Assembly (NCBI GenBank): GCA_023424135.1
Contig: JAFAEH010000313.1
Span: forward strand, 1 to 6,232
Length of the DNA stretch: 6,232 nt
DNA from: Actinomycetes bacterium
Lineage (GTDB): Bacteria > Actinomycetota > Actinomycetes > Actinomycetales > Cellulomonadaceae
Direction of reading: 5' to 3'
The notes beneath the pieces are model-generated. The model was not told where the DNA came from, searched no databases, and worked only from the letters and a program-made list of their open reading frames with translations. The position numbers were made by a program, and so were the translations under genes. Below, one piece after another: positions 1-6,214 of this stretch; the first letter of the stretch is position 1; each line of letters opens with the position of its first letter.

Positions 1-702
1 GGCCTGGACGGCGGCCGGCACGGGCGCGGGCGGCACGTCGTAGGTGCGTCCGTCGCGGTCGAGCGCGAGCGACCCTGCCGCGCCGCGGGTCACCACCGCG
101 AGCCGCGCGCCCTGCGCGACGCGGTCGCGCAGGTAGGCCGCCGGGTCGTCGAGGCGCACGTCGGACGCGACGACGACGTCCGCCGCGGACGTGAACGCGC
201 GTGCATACGCACCGGACGTGCCGTCGTCGTCGTGCACGTCGCACCACACCGGCACACCCGCGCTCCGCGCCGACGCGAGCACGGGGCGTGCGTGCTCGGC
301 GAGGTCGACGACGGCGGCCGCGACCCCGTCGAGCCGCACCGGCGGCACCGGGTCGGCGGCCTCGGGCAGCGTGAGGTACACCGACACGCGCCCACCGGTC
401 GCGTCGACGAGGTTGACGTGCCGTTCGCTCGCGCCGTCGCGCGCGGGCAGCACGTCGAGCGTGATGCGTGGGCGTGCGAGCGCCGCCGCCACGTCCCGCG
501 CGGCGTCGTCGTCGCCGAGGACCGTGCGCACCGTGACGTCGGTGCCCAGCGCCGCGAGCGTCAGCGCCTTGCCAGCGGACGTCCCGCCGAGCCCCTGCGC
601 CCAGCCCTGCGCGAACGTCGTGTGCGGGCGGGGCTCGGGCAGCGACGCGACGCGCACCGTCGTGTTCCAGGACGAGGGGCCGACGACCAGCACGTGGGGC
701 AC
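1..702 (-). CDS. PfkB/ribokinase-family sugar kinase, partial (C-terminus beyond left edge)
   Basis: The frame reads without a stop from a GTG at 702-700 to the window edge, giving 234 residues; a TAG at 714-712 limits upstream extension. The N-terminus (PHVLVVGPSSWNTTV) is the usual first beta strand of PfkB-family kinases. A Gly-rich segment at residues 37-46 (LGLGGTSAGKA region), followed by LAALG, sits where ribokinases have the sugar-binding GG-x-x-x-N-x-A motif. Near the end, VVTRGAAGSLALDRDG (about 204-219) matches the 'VT.G..G' strand that precedes the ATP site. The catalytic Asp and anion hole (consensus DTTGAGD) normally follow within a few residues, so they lie just outside the window. 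Such enzymes phosphorylate a sugar or nucleoside with ATP in the cytoplasm; the substrate cannot be told. The expected Asn of signature 1 is Gly here and the neighbouring Gln is Lys. It is divergent from the ligase gene. A second GTG at 693 is an alternative start. Confidence 0.8.
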   Translation of the reverse strand, partial: MPHVLVVGPSSWNTTVRVASLPEPRPHTTFAQGWAQGLGGTSAGKALTLAALGTDVTVRTVLGDDDAARDVAAALARPRITLDVLPARDGASERHVNLVDATGGRVSVYLTLPEAADPVPPVRLDGVAAAVVDLAEHARPVLASARSAGVPVWCDVHDDDGTSGAYARAFTSAADVVVASDVRLDDPAAYLRDRVAQGARLAVVTRGAAGSLALDRDGRTYDVPPAPVPAAVQA

Positions 703-714
703 GTCGTGAGTCTA
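703..714 (-). promoter_or_regulatory. Possible -10 box placing the kinase transcript start at its GTG (leaderless)
   Basis: On the minus strand a TAGACT hexamer (714-709) fits the actinobacterial -10 pattern TAnnnT and is followed by six bases (CACGAC) and then the kinase GTG. No Shine-Dalgarno-like purine run precedes the GTG. A -10 box 6-7 bases before a start codon is the usual geometry of leaderless genes, which are common in actinobacteria. No good -35 match is visible 16-18 bases upstream, so this rests on spacing and the hexamer alone. Confidence 0.4.
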
Positions 715-795
715 GGGCCGTCGCCGGCCCCGCGTCCCGTGGCCGGGGGTGCGCTCGACGCGCGGGATCGCGGCCGGGGCAGCAGACTGCACGGC

Positions 796-1899
796 GTGCG
801 GAGCATGGGTGTGGAGGAGGAGTACCTGCTGGTCGACGCCGCGGGCGTGCCGACCGGGGTGGCGGATGCGGCGGTGCGCGCGCACGAGCGCGGCGGCGGC
901 GAGGCCGCCGAGGAGGGTGAGCCCGGCGGCGGCCTGGAGCACGAGCTGCAGGCGCAGCAGGTCGAGACGGGCACGCACCCGTGCGTCGACCTCGCGGAGC
1001 TGGCCGACGAGGTGCGTGCGGGCCGGGCCCGCGCGTCGCATGCCGCGGTGCAGGCCGACGCCCGGCTCGTGGCGGTCGCGACGTCGCCGCTGCCCGGGCC
1101 GACGACGCTGTCCCACGGCGCGCGCTACGAGGCGATGGCGCAGGCCTACGCCCTGACCGTGCGCGAGCAGCTCACGAGCGGGTGCCACGTGCACGTGTCG
1201 GTCGCCGACGACGACGAGGGCGTCGCGGTGCTCGACCGGATCGGGCCCTGGCTGCCGGTGCTGCTGGCCCTGAGCGTCAACTCCCCGTACTGGCAGGGGG
1301 AGGACACGGGCTACGCGTCGATCCGCTCGCAGCTGTGGAACCGCTGGCCGACCGCGGGGCCGACCGCCCCGTTCGGGGACGCGCAGCGGTACCGCGAGAC
1401 CGTCGACGAGCTCGTCGCGACGGGCGTCGCGCTCGACCCCGCGATGATCTACTTCGACGCGCGGATCTCGCAGCGGTACCCCACGGTCGAGGTGCGGGTC
1501 GCCGACGTGTGCCTGCGTGCCGACGACGCGGTGCTCGTCGCGGCGCTCTCGCGCGGGCTCGTCGAGACGGCCGCGCGTGAGGCGGCCGACGGCGTCGGCC
1601 CGACCCACGCACGCGTCGAGCCGCTGCGGGCGGCGACGTGGCGCGCGGGCCGTTCAGGGCTGGCGGGTGACCTGCTCGTCCCACCGGCGCTGACACCCGT
1701 GCCTGCACGCGACGCGGTCGCGGCGCTGCTCGACCACGTGCGCGACGCGCTCACGGACACCGGCGACCTGCCGACCGTGCAGGACCTGCTGTCGCGGTTG
1801 TGGTCGCGGGGGACCGGCGCGGACGAGCAGCGGGGCTGGGCGCGCGACGGCGGCCTGCCCGAGGTCGTCGAGCAGGCCGTCGCCGCCACTCTCGCCTGA
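796..1899 (+). CDS. YbdK-type carboxylate-amine ligase (glutamate-cysteine ligase family 2)
   Basis: This 367-residue protein is within the usual 360-390 range of the family. GCS2-family hallmarks appear in order: GVEEEYLLVD (residues 5-14); EHELQAQQVETGTHPC (48-63), the usual E...QVE..T..C block; TSGCHVHV (127-134); NSPYW (162-166) and DTGYAS (170-175); WNRWPTAGP (181-189); IYFDAR (218-223) and PTVEVRVADV (229-238); and a C-terminal segment ending DEQR (343-346). The family ligates an amine to a gamma-carboxylate using ATP and Mg2+. The Escherichia coli member YbdK has only weak glutamate-cysteine ligase activity, and the physiological product in actinobacteria, which rely on mycothiol, is unclear. 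I chose GTG 796 because the resulting VRSMGVEEE matches the usual family N-terminus; ATG 805 (364 residues) is an alternative. Neither has a strong ribosome-binding site. It is divergent from the kinase and ends 2 bp from the glucosidase stop. Confidence 0.92.
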   Translation: MRSMGVEEEYLLVDAAGVPTGVADAAVRAHERGGGEAAEEGEPGGGLEHELQAQQVETGTHPCVDLAELADEVRAGRARASHAAVQADARLVAVATSPLPGPTTLSHGARYEAMAQAYALTVREQLTSGCHVHVSVADDDEGVAVLDRIGPWLPVLLALSVNSPYWQGEDTGYASIRSQLWNRWPTAGPTAPFGDAQRYRETVDELVATGVALDPAMIYFDARISQRYPTVEVRVADVCLRADDAVLVAALSRGLVETAAREAADGVGPTHARVEPLRAATWRAGRSGLAGDLLVPPALTPVPARDAVAALLDHVRDALTDTGDLPTVQDLLSRLWSRGTGADEQRGWARDGGLPEVVEQAVAATLA

Positions 1900-1901
1900 G
1901 G

Positions 1902-3617
1902 TCAGGACGCCCGCAGCCACACGGTCGTGCCGGGCGGGAGCGTGGCGCCGTCGACCGGTCCGGACGCGAGCAGCACGTCCCCACCGGGCAGGGTGACGGC
2001 GCTCTCGCCGAGGTTCGCCACGACGACGACGTCACCGTTGCGCAGCGCGAGCACGTGCTCGCCGCCGGGGTGGTCGAGCCACGTCAGGCCGCCCTCGCCG
2101 AGGCGCTCGGCGCGCCGGAGGCGCAACGCCGCGCGGTAGAGCTCGTACGTCGACCCGGCGCGTCCGCGCTGACGGTCGACGGCCAGGTCCGCCCAGCCGT
2201 CGGGCTGCGGCAGCCACGTCGCGCCCGTGGGGGAGAAGCCGTACCCCGGCGCGTCACCGACCCACGGCAGCGGCACGCGGCACCCGTCCCGGCCGCGCTC
2301 GGCGCCGCCGGTGCGGAAGAACGCGGGGTCCTGACGCAGGTCGTCGTCGAGCGCGGTGTGGTCCGGCAGGCCGAGCTCCTCGCCCTGGTAGAGGTAGGCG
2401 GACCCGGGCAGGGCGAGCATGAGCAGCGTCGCGGCGCGGGCGCGGTGCAGGCCGAGCGCCGCGTCGGGCTGCTCGTCGCCGTGACCGATGCCGTTGGGCC
2501 GGTGGGTCGGGTCGGACAGCCCGAGGCGGGACGCGTGGCGCACGACGTCGTGGTTCGACAGGACCCACGTGGTCGGGGCGCCGACGGCGTCGTTCGCCGC
2601 GTAGGACGCCGTGATGACGCGGCGCAGGGCGGGACCGTGCCACCCCGCGGCGAGGAACGCGAAGTTGAACGACTGGTGCGCCTCGTCGGGGCGCACGTAG
2701 CGGGCGAGGCGGCTGAGCGGCTCGACCCATGCCTCGGTGACCATGACGCGGTCGCCGTCGTAGGAGTCGAGCACGCGGCGCCACGCGCGGTAGATCTCGT
2801 GCACGCCGTTCTGGTCGAACATGGGGCCGCGGTTGCCCGACCCCTCGACGGCGTCGACGTCCGCGACGGCGTCGTCCGAGCCGTCGATCATCGTCACGTG
2901 CCCGTCCCAGTCGGGCAGCCCGTCGGCCTTGACCATGCCGTGCGCGACGTCGACGCGGAACCCGTCGACACCCCGGTCCAGCCAGAACCGCAGGACGTCC
3001 TCGAACTCGGTCCGGACCTGCGGGTTCTCCCAGTTCAGGTCCGGCTGCTTGGAGTCGAACAGGTGCAGGTACCACTGCCCGGGGGTCCCGTCGGCGTCGG
3101 TCGTGCGGGTCCACGCGGGTCCGCCGAAGATCGACTCCCAGTTGTTGGGCGGCAGCTCGCCGTGTGCGCCGCGCCCGTCGCGGAAGTGGTACCGCTCGCG
3201 CTCGCGGGAGCCGGGTGCGGCGGGCAGCGCGGCCTGGAACCACGCGTGCTCGTCCGAGGTGTGGTTGGGGACGAGGTCGACCACGACGCGCAGTCCGAGG
3301 TCGTGCGCGCGCGCGACGAGGGCGTCGGCGTCGGCGAGCGTGCCGAACAGGGGGTCGACGTCGCGGTAGTCCGCGACGTCGTAGCCGGCGTCGGCCTGCG
3401 GGGAGCGGTAGAAGGGTGAGAGCCACACGGCGTCGACGCCGAGCTCGACGAGGTGATCGAGGTGGGCGGTGACCCCGGGCAGGTCGCCGATCCCGTCACC
3501 CGACGCGTCGGCGAACGAGCGCGGGTAGACCTGGTAGATGACGGCGTGCCGCCACCACTGGTGGTCGGTGTCGGGGCGGTGGACGAGCATGGTCGTCCGG
3601 GTGGACTCGACGGTCAC
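1902..3617 (-). CDS. aglA: GH13 alpha-glucosidase, cytoplasmic
   Basis: The protein is 571 residues, a normal length for GH13 exo-glucosidases, with no signal peptide, so it acts in the cytoplasm. The (beta/alpha)8 barrel begins at WWRHAVIYQVYPRSF (21-35). The four conserved regions are intact: VDLVPNHTS (113-121), GFRVDVAHG (219-227) with nucleophile Asp223, VMVTEAW (291-297) with acid/base Glu295, and LSNHD (353-357) with Asp357. GSAYLYQGEELGLPDH (405-420) is also typical. A C-terminal beta domain covers about residues 505-571. Such enzymes release glucose from the non-reducing end of maltose, maltodextrins or isomalto-oligosaccharides. The residue after the nucleophile is Val, often tied to alpha-1,6 preference in related enzymes, so linkage specificity is open. 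GTG 3617 is chosen because AGGAAGG lies 8 bases upstream. It follows malR on the same strand after 101 bp and is probably co-transcribed with it. The symbol is by analogy with the glucosidase of Streptomyces maltose clusters. Confidence 0.94.
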   Translation of the reverse strand: MTVESTRTTMLVHRPDTDHQWWRHAVIYQVYPRSFADASGDGIGDLPGVTAHLDHLVELGVDAVWLSPFYRSPQADAGYDVADYRDVDPLFGTLADADALVARAHDLGLRVVVDLVPNHTSDEHAWFQAALPAAPGSRERERYHFRDGRGAHGELPPNNWESIFGGPAWTRTTDADGTPGQWYLHLFDSKQPDLNWENPQVRTEFEDVLRFWLDRGVDGFRVDVAHGMVKADGLPDWDGHVTMIDGSDDAVADVDAVEGSGNRGPMFDQNGVHEIYRAWRRVLDSYDGDRVMVTEAWVEPLSRLARYVRPDEAHQSFNFAFLAAGWHGPALRRVITASYAANDAVGAPTTWVLSNHDVVRHASRLGLSDPTHRPNGIGHGDEQPDAALGLHRARAATLLMLALPGSAYLYQGEELGLPDHTALDDDLRQDPAFFRTGGAERGRDGCRVPLPWVGDAPGYGFSPTGATWLPQPDGWADLAVDRQRGRAGSTYELYRAALRLRRAERLGEGGLTWLDHPGGEHVLALRNGDVVVVANLGESAVTLPGGDVLLASGPVDGATLPPGTTVWLRAS

Positions 3618-3625
3618 GGGTGCAG

Positions 3626-3632
3626 CCTTCCT
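3626..3632 (-). promoter_or_regulatory. Ribosome-binding site that fixes the glucosidase start
   Basis: The minus strand reads AGGAAGG, then eight bases, then GTG at 3617. The same frame stays open to 4034, inside malR, but that extension encodes low-complexity Arg/Pro/Ala-rich sequence. This site therefore supports the GTG over all upstream candidates. An in-frame ATG at residue 10 is too far away to use it. Confidence 0.75.
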
Positions 3633-3673
3633 GGTGGTACAGACGAGCGTCGACCGGAGCGCGGCGCGCGTGG

Positions 3674-3713
3674 TCGGTGGAGGACGCCGGTGGAGGACGT
3701 CCGTGGGGGGACG
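3674..3713. repeat. 13-bp tandem repeat, about three copies, between malR and the glucosidase
   Basis: On the plus strand, CGGTGGAGGACG occurs at 3675-3686 and again, identical, at 3688-3699, giving a 13-bp period. A third degenerate unit, CCGTGGGGGGACG (3701-3713), matches the second unit at 10 of 13 bases after a one-base shift. The array fills most of the space just after the malR stop codon. Read in the transcript direction it is pyrimidine-rich (CGTCCTCCACCG), with CCTCC in two copies. The second copy overlaps an 8-bp palindrome GGACGTCC (3695-3702). No clear terminator or promoter was found in the rest of the 101-bp gap. Confidence 0.8.
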
Positions 3714-3718
3714 GGGCG

Positions 3719-4786
3719 TCAGTGAGCGTGTGACGCGATGCCCGGCGTGCGGGCGTCGGCCGGCGCCGTGCCGGTCGAGCCGCGCACGACGAGCTCGGGG
3801 TGGAACAGCAGCTCCGCACGAGCCGCGGGGGTGCCGGTGACCTCGGCGACGAGCGCGGAGACCGCGGCGTGGCCCATGGCGGCGACCGGCTGGCGCACGG
3901 TCGTCAGCGGCGGGTCGGTGAACGCGATGAGCGGGGAGTCGTCGAAGCCGACGACCGAGACGTCCTCCGGTACCCGCAGGCCCAGCGTGCGTGCGGCGCG
4001 CACGGCGCCGAGCGCCATGAGGTCGGAGCTGCACACGATCGCGGTGTGCCCGGAGCGGATCAGCTCGGTCGCGGCGGCCTGACCGCCCTCGACCGTGAAG
4101 AGCGTCGAGACGACGTGCCCGTCGGGTCCCACGCCCAGGTCCCGCTCGAGGAGCGAGACGAATGCGTCGCGCTTACGCTGCGAGGGGACGAAGCGTGTGG
4201 GTCCGATCGCGAGCCCGATCGCTCGGTGGCCGAGGGAGTACAGGTGCCGGAATGCCTGGTCCATCGCGGCGGCGTCGTCGGTCGACACGGCGGCGGCGTC
4301 GACGCCCTCGGCGTACCCGTTGACGAGCACGATCGGCACGCCGCGCCCGCGCAGTCGGTGGTAGCGGTCCTTGCCGGCCGACGTGTCGGCGTGCAGCCCG
4401 GAGACGAAGACGATGCCGTCGACGCCGTGCTCGAGCAGCAGCTCGACGTACTGGTCCTCGGTCGTGCCGCCGGGCGACTGTGTGCACAGCAGCGGGGTGT
4501 AGCCGCGGTCGCTCAGCATCGTCTCGATGACCTGGGCGAACGCGGGGAAGACGGGGTTGGTGAGCTCGGGCACGACCAGGCCGACGAGTCCGGCCGAGCG
4601 CATGCGCAGCTTCTCGGGCCGCTCGTAGCCGAGCATGTCGAGCGCGGCGAGCACAGCCTGCCGCGCCTGCGCGGACACGCCCGGCTTGCCGTTGAGCACG
4701 CGCGACACGGTCGCGGTGCTCACCCCGGCCTGCTCGGCCAGGTCGGTCAGACGTGTACGCACGAAGGGCAGCGTAGTCGGAGTCAC
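3719..4786 (-). CDS. malR: LacI-family transcriptional regulator, MalR (Reg1) type
   Basis: The protein is 355 residues, the normal LacI-family length. The N-terminal helix-turn-helix is clear (residues 13-33, LTDLAEQAGVSTATVSRVLNG); the base-reading positions equivalent to LacI 17, 18 and 22 are Thr24, Ala25 and Arg29. A hinge (about 55-66) leads into a periplasmic-binding-like effector domain starting GLVVPELTNPVFP (69-81). Further landmarks are STEDQ-like GGTTEDQYVELLLEHGVDGI, EGGQAAATELI, GFDDSPLIAFTDPPLTT (280-296) and the C-terminal PELVVRGST (330-338). This combination closely resembles, from memory, MalR/Reg1 of Streptomyces, which represses maltose genes. Context agrees: it is divergent from a maltose-binding lipoprotein gene and precedes an alpha-glucosidase. 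The GTG start at 4786 is supported by GAGGAGG four bases upstream. The likely role is repression of the divergent promoters and of its own gene, relieved by a maltodextrin-derived signal; the effector itself is inferred. Confidence 0.92.
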   Translation of the reverse strand: MTPTTLPFVRTRLTDLAEQAGVSTATVSRVLNGKPGVSAQARQAVLAALDMLGYERPEKLRMRSAGLVGLVVPELTNPVFPAFAQVIETMLSDRGYTPLLCTQSPGGTTEDQYVELLLEHGVDGIVFVSGLHADTSAGKDRYHRLRGRGVPIVLVNGYAEGVDAAAVSTDDAAAMDQAFRHLYSLGHRAIGLAIGPTRFVPSQRKRDAFVSLLERDLGVGPDGHVVSTLFTVEGGQAAATELIRSGHTAIVCSSDLMALGAVRAARTLGLRVPEDVSVVGFDDSPLIAFTDPPLTTVRQPVAAMGHAAVSALVAEVTGTPAARAELLFHPELVVRGSTGTAPADARTPGIASHAH

Positions 4787-4790
4787 CGGA

Positions 4791-4797
4791 CCTCCTC
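4791..4797 (-). promoter_or_regulatory. Ribosome-binding site of malR
   Basis: The minus strand carries GAGGAGG followed by TCCG and the GTG at 4786. The spacing of four bases is short but acceptable, and the strength of the match favours this GTG over the in-frame GTG at codon 9. Confidence 0.65.
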
Positions 4798-4809
4798 GTC
4801 CCGTGGTCG

Positions 4810-4830
4810 GCGTGCGTTGTGCACGCGTGC
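4810..4830. repeat. Overlapping inverted repeats in the malR leader
   Basis: GCGTGC (4810-4815), five bases GTTGT, then GCACGC (4821-4826) form a 6-bp inverted repeat. The right arm overlaps a perfect 10-bp palindrome GCACGCGTGC (4821-4830). The two structures share the same bases and exclude each other in RNA. The site lies 24-44 bases before the malR start codon, so it could be a leader hairpin of malR or a protein-binding site. With this base composition short palindromes also arise by chance. Confidence 0.4.
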
Positions 4831-4881
4831 TGAAACAGATACCTGAAAGTTACCGTAACGACTTGCAGCGGAGGGTGCAAC
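4830..4881. promoter_or_regulatory. Candidate MalR operator array in the malR-malE gap
   Basis: Four related heptamers of the form (C/G)TT(T/G)CA(G/C) occur here: GTTTCAG (minus, 4836-4830), CTTTCAG (minus, 4849-4843), CTTGCAG (plus, 4862-4868) and GTTGCAC (minus, 4881-4875). The start positions step by 13, 19 and 13 bases. The second and third form an imperfect palindrome (CTGAAAGT and ACTTGCAG, 7 of 8 paired, 10-base spacer). The third and fourth form TTGCA-8 bases-TGCAA. A separate perfect GTTACCGTAAC (4849-4859) lies in the middle. LacI-family operators commonly contain TTGC/GCAA half-sites, and the TTGCA pair overlaps the proposed malE -35 box, a typical repressor position. That MalR binds here is inference. 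Confidence 0.5.
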
Positions 4882-4892
4882 GGACATACGGT
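4863..4892 (+). promoter_or_regulatory. Putative sigma-70-type promoter of malE
   Basis: TTGCAG (4863-4868) and TACGGT (4887-4892) are separated by 18 bases. The -10 fits the actinobacterial TAnnnT form and the -35 keeps the TTG core. Transcription would begin near 4899, giving a leader of about 60 bases before malE. It sits in the least GC-rich part of the window and overlaps the candidate operator. A matching malR promoter on the other strand must lie in the same gap, but I could not single one out; TAACTT (minus, 4852-4847) is a possible -10 without a well-placed -35. Confidence 0.5.
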
Positions 4893-4947
4893 CTCGGCAC
4901 GGGCCGACGGCGGCACAGAGCCGACGTCGGTCGACGAACGGACTAAC

Positions 4948-4952
4948 AGGAG
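4948..4952 (+). promoter_or_regulatory. Ribosome-binding site of malE
   Basis: AGGAG lies seven bases before the malE ATG at 4960, an optimal spacing. It agrees with the start that yields a complete lipoprotein signal peptide. Confidence 0.8.
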
Positions 4953-4959
4953 ACGAACG

Positions 4960-6195
4960 ATGCGACGAGGCATCCCGGCCGGGGCGTTGGCGCTCGGCCT
5001 CGCGCTGGCGCTGACGGCGTGCAGTGGATCTGGGGACGACACGTCGGACGGTGCCACGTCCGACACGACCGGTGACGCAGGCTCCGGGGGGAGCCTGGTC
5101 GTCTGGGTCGACGAGACGAGGCAGGCGGCCGTCGAGGCCGCGGCCGAGGCCTTCGAGAGCGAGAACGACGTCGACGTCGAGCTCGTCCTGAAGAACTTCG
5201 AGGACATCCGGGCGGACTTCCTCGCCCAGGTGCCCACGGGCGAGGGCCCCGACCTGACCGTCGGTGCTCACGACTGGCTCGGCGAGCTGACGAGCAACGG
5301 CGTCGTCGCACCGATCGAGCTCGGCGACACGGCCGAGGAGTTCGAGGAGGTCGCCGTCCAGGCGTTCACCCAGGACGGGCAGGTGTACGGCCTGCCGTAC
5401 GCGATCGAGAACATCGCGCTGATCCGCAACACCGCCCTGGCCGACACGGCGCCGGCGACGTGGGACGAGGCGATCGCGGCAGGCCAGGCCGCCGGCACGC
5501 GCTACCCGTTCCTCATCCAGACCGGCACCGAGGGCGACCCGTACACGTACTACCCGTTCCAGACGTCCTTCGGGGCGCCCGTGTTCGTGCAGAACGACGA
5601 CGGGTCCTACACCTCGGAGCTGGCCCTGGGCGGGGAGCCCGGTCACGCGTTCGCGTCGTGGCTGCAGGCGCAGGGGGCCGCCGGCGTGCTGTCGGTGGAC
5701 ATCACGTACGACATCGCGGTCGAGGCGTTCAAGAACGGCGAGTCGCCGTTCATCGTCGGCGGGCCGTGGATGCTCGAGCAGTTCGCTGACCTCGACCTGT
5801 CGATCGACCCGATCCCGGCGGCCGGCAGCCAGCCCGCGCAGCCCTTCGTCGGTGTGCAGGGCTTCTACGTCTCGGCGCAGAGCGACAACGCGCTGCTGGC
5901 GAACGACTTCCTCGTCAACTACATCGCGACCGACGAGGCGCAGCTCGCGCTGTACGAGGCGGGCAACCGTCCGCCGGCCCTGAAGTCGGCTGCCGAGACG
6001 GCTGGTGCCGACCCGATCACCGCCGGCTTCGCGGCCGTCGGCGCCGAGGCCGTCCCCATGCCGTCGATCCCCGAGATGGGTTCGGTCTGGGCGTTCTGGG
6101 GCGTCACGCAGGCGAACATCATCTCGGGTGCGGCCGAGCCGGTCGCGGCCTGGGACAAGATGGTCACCGACATCGAGGCGGCGATCGGGTCCTGA
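4960..6195 (+). CDS. malE: Maltose/maltodextrin-binding lipoprotein of an ABC transporter
   Basis: This 411-residue extracytoplasmic solute-binding protein has a short basic start (MRR), a hydrophobic core (about 5-18) and the lipobox LTAC with Cys21 as the lipidation site, so it is anchored to the outer face of the membrane. A Gly/Ser/Thr/Asp-rich linker covers residues 22-45. The mature fold starts LVVWVDE (46-52). Family-typical segments follow: GEGPDLTVGAHDWLGEL (94-110), GLPYAIENIAL (144-154), GGPWM (267-271) and a Trp-rich C-terminal WAFWGV. GAHDWLGEL and PYA.EN are characteristic of the MalE group of carbohydrate-binding proteins. It should bind maltose or maltodextrins and deliver them to a MalFG-type permease; those genes would be expected just past the right edge. 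The ATPase in actinobacteria is often a shared MsiK encoded elsewhere. It is divergent from malR, and its promoter overlaps candidate operators. The exact sugar length preference cannot be read from sequence. Confidence 0.95.
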   Translation: MRRGIPAGALALGLALALTACSGSGDDTSDGATSDTTGDAGSGGSLVVWVDETRQAAVEAAAEAFESENDVDVELVLKNFEDIRADFLAQVPTGEGPDLTVGAHDWLGELTSNGVVAPIELGDTAEEFEEVAVQAFTQDGQVYGLPYAIENIALIRNTALADTAPATWDEAIAAGQAAGTRYPFLIQTGTEGDPYTYYPFQTSFGAPVFVQNDDGSYTSELALGGEPGHAFASWLQAQGAAGVLSVDITYDIAVEAFKNGESPFIVGGPWMLEQFADLDLSIDPIPAAGSQPAQPFVGVQGFYVSAQSDNALLANDFLVNYIATDEAQLALYEAGNRPPALKSAAETAGADPITAGFAAVGAEAVPMPSIPEMGSVWAFWGVTQANIISGAAEPVAAWDKMVTDIEAAIGS

Positions 6196-6214
6196 CCCGG
6201 TCCTCCAGGTCGCG

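Noticed and set aside
724..746. CCGGCC / GGCCGG inverted repeat in the kinase-ligase gap
   Set aside because: The 6-bp arms are made only of G and C in a very GC-rich gap; such pairs are expected by chance.
232..795. N-terminal extension of the ligase to an ATG at 232
   Set aside because: It would be antisense to the kinase and adds low-complexity sequence. Family N-termini begin just before GVEEE.
712..1608. A 298-codon open frame on the minus strand opposite the ligase
   Set aside because: It mirrors the conserved GCS2 coding sequence, with no domain or plausible start.
1800..3419. A 539-codon open frame on the plus strand opposite the glucosidase
   Set aside because: It lies antisense to an intact GH13 gene with all catalytic motifs. 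Its translation is Arg/Gly/Val-rich without recognisable domains, as expected for shadow frames in very GC-rich DNA.
3618..4034. N-terminal extension of the glucosidase into malR
   Set aside because: The frame is open but encodes Arg/Pro/Ala-rich sequence overlapping malR, and a good ribosome-binding site precedes GTG 3617.
4783..5646. A 287-codon open frame on the minus strand opposite malE
   Set aside because: It is antisense to a clear lipoprotein gene, has no good ribosome-binding site and is low-complexity; it is a compositional artefact.
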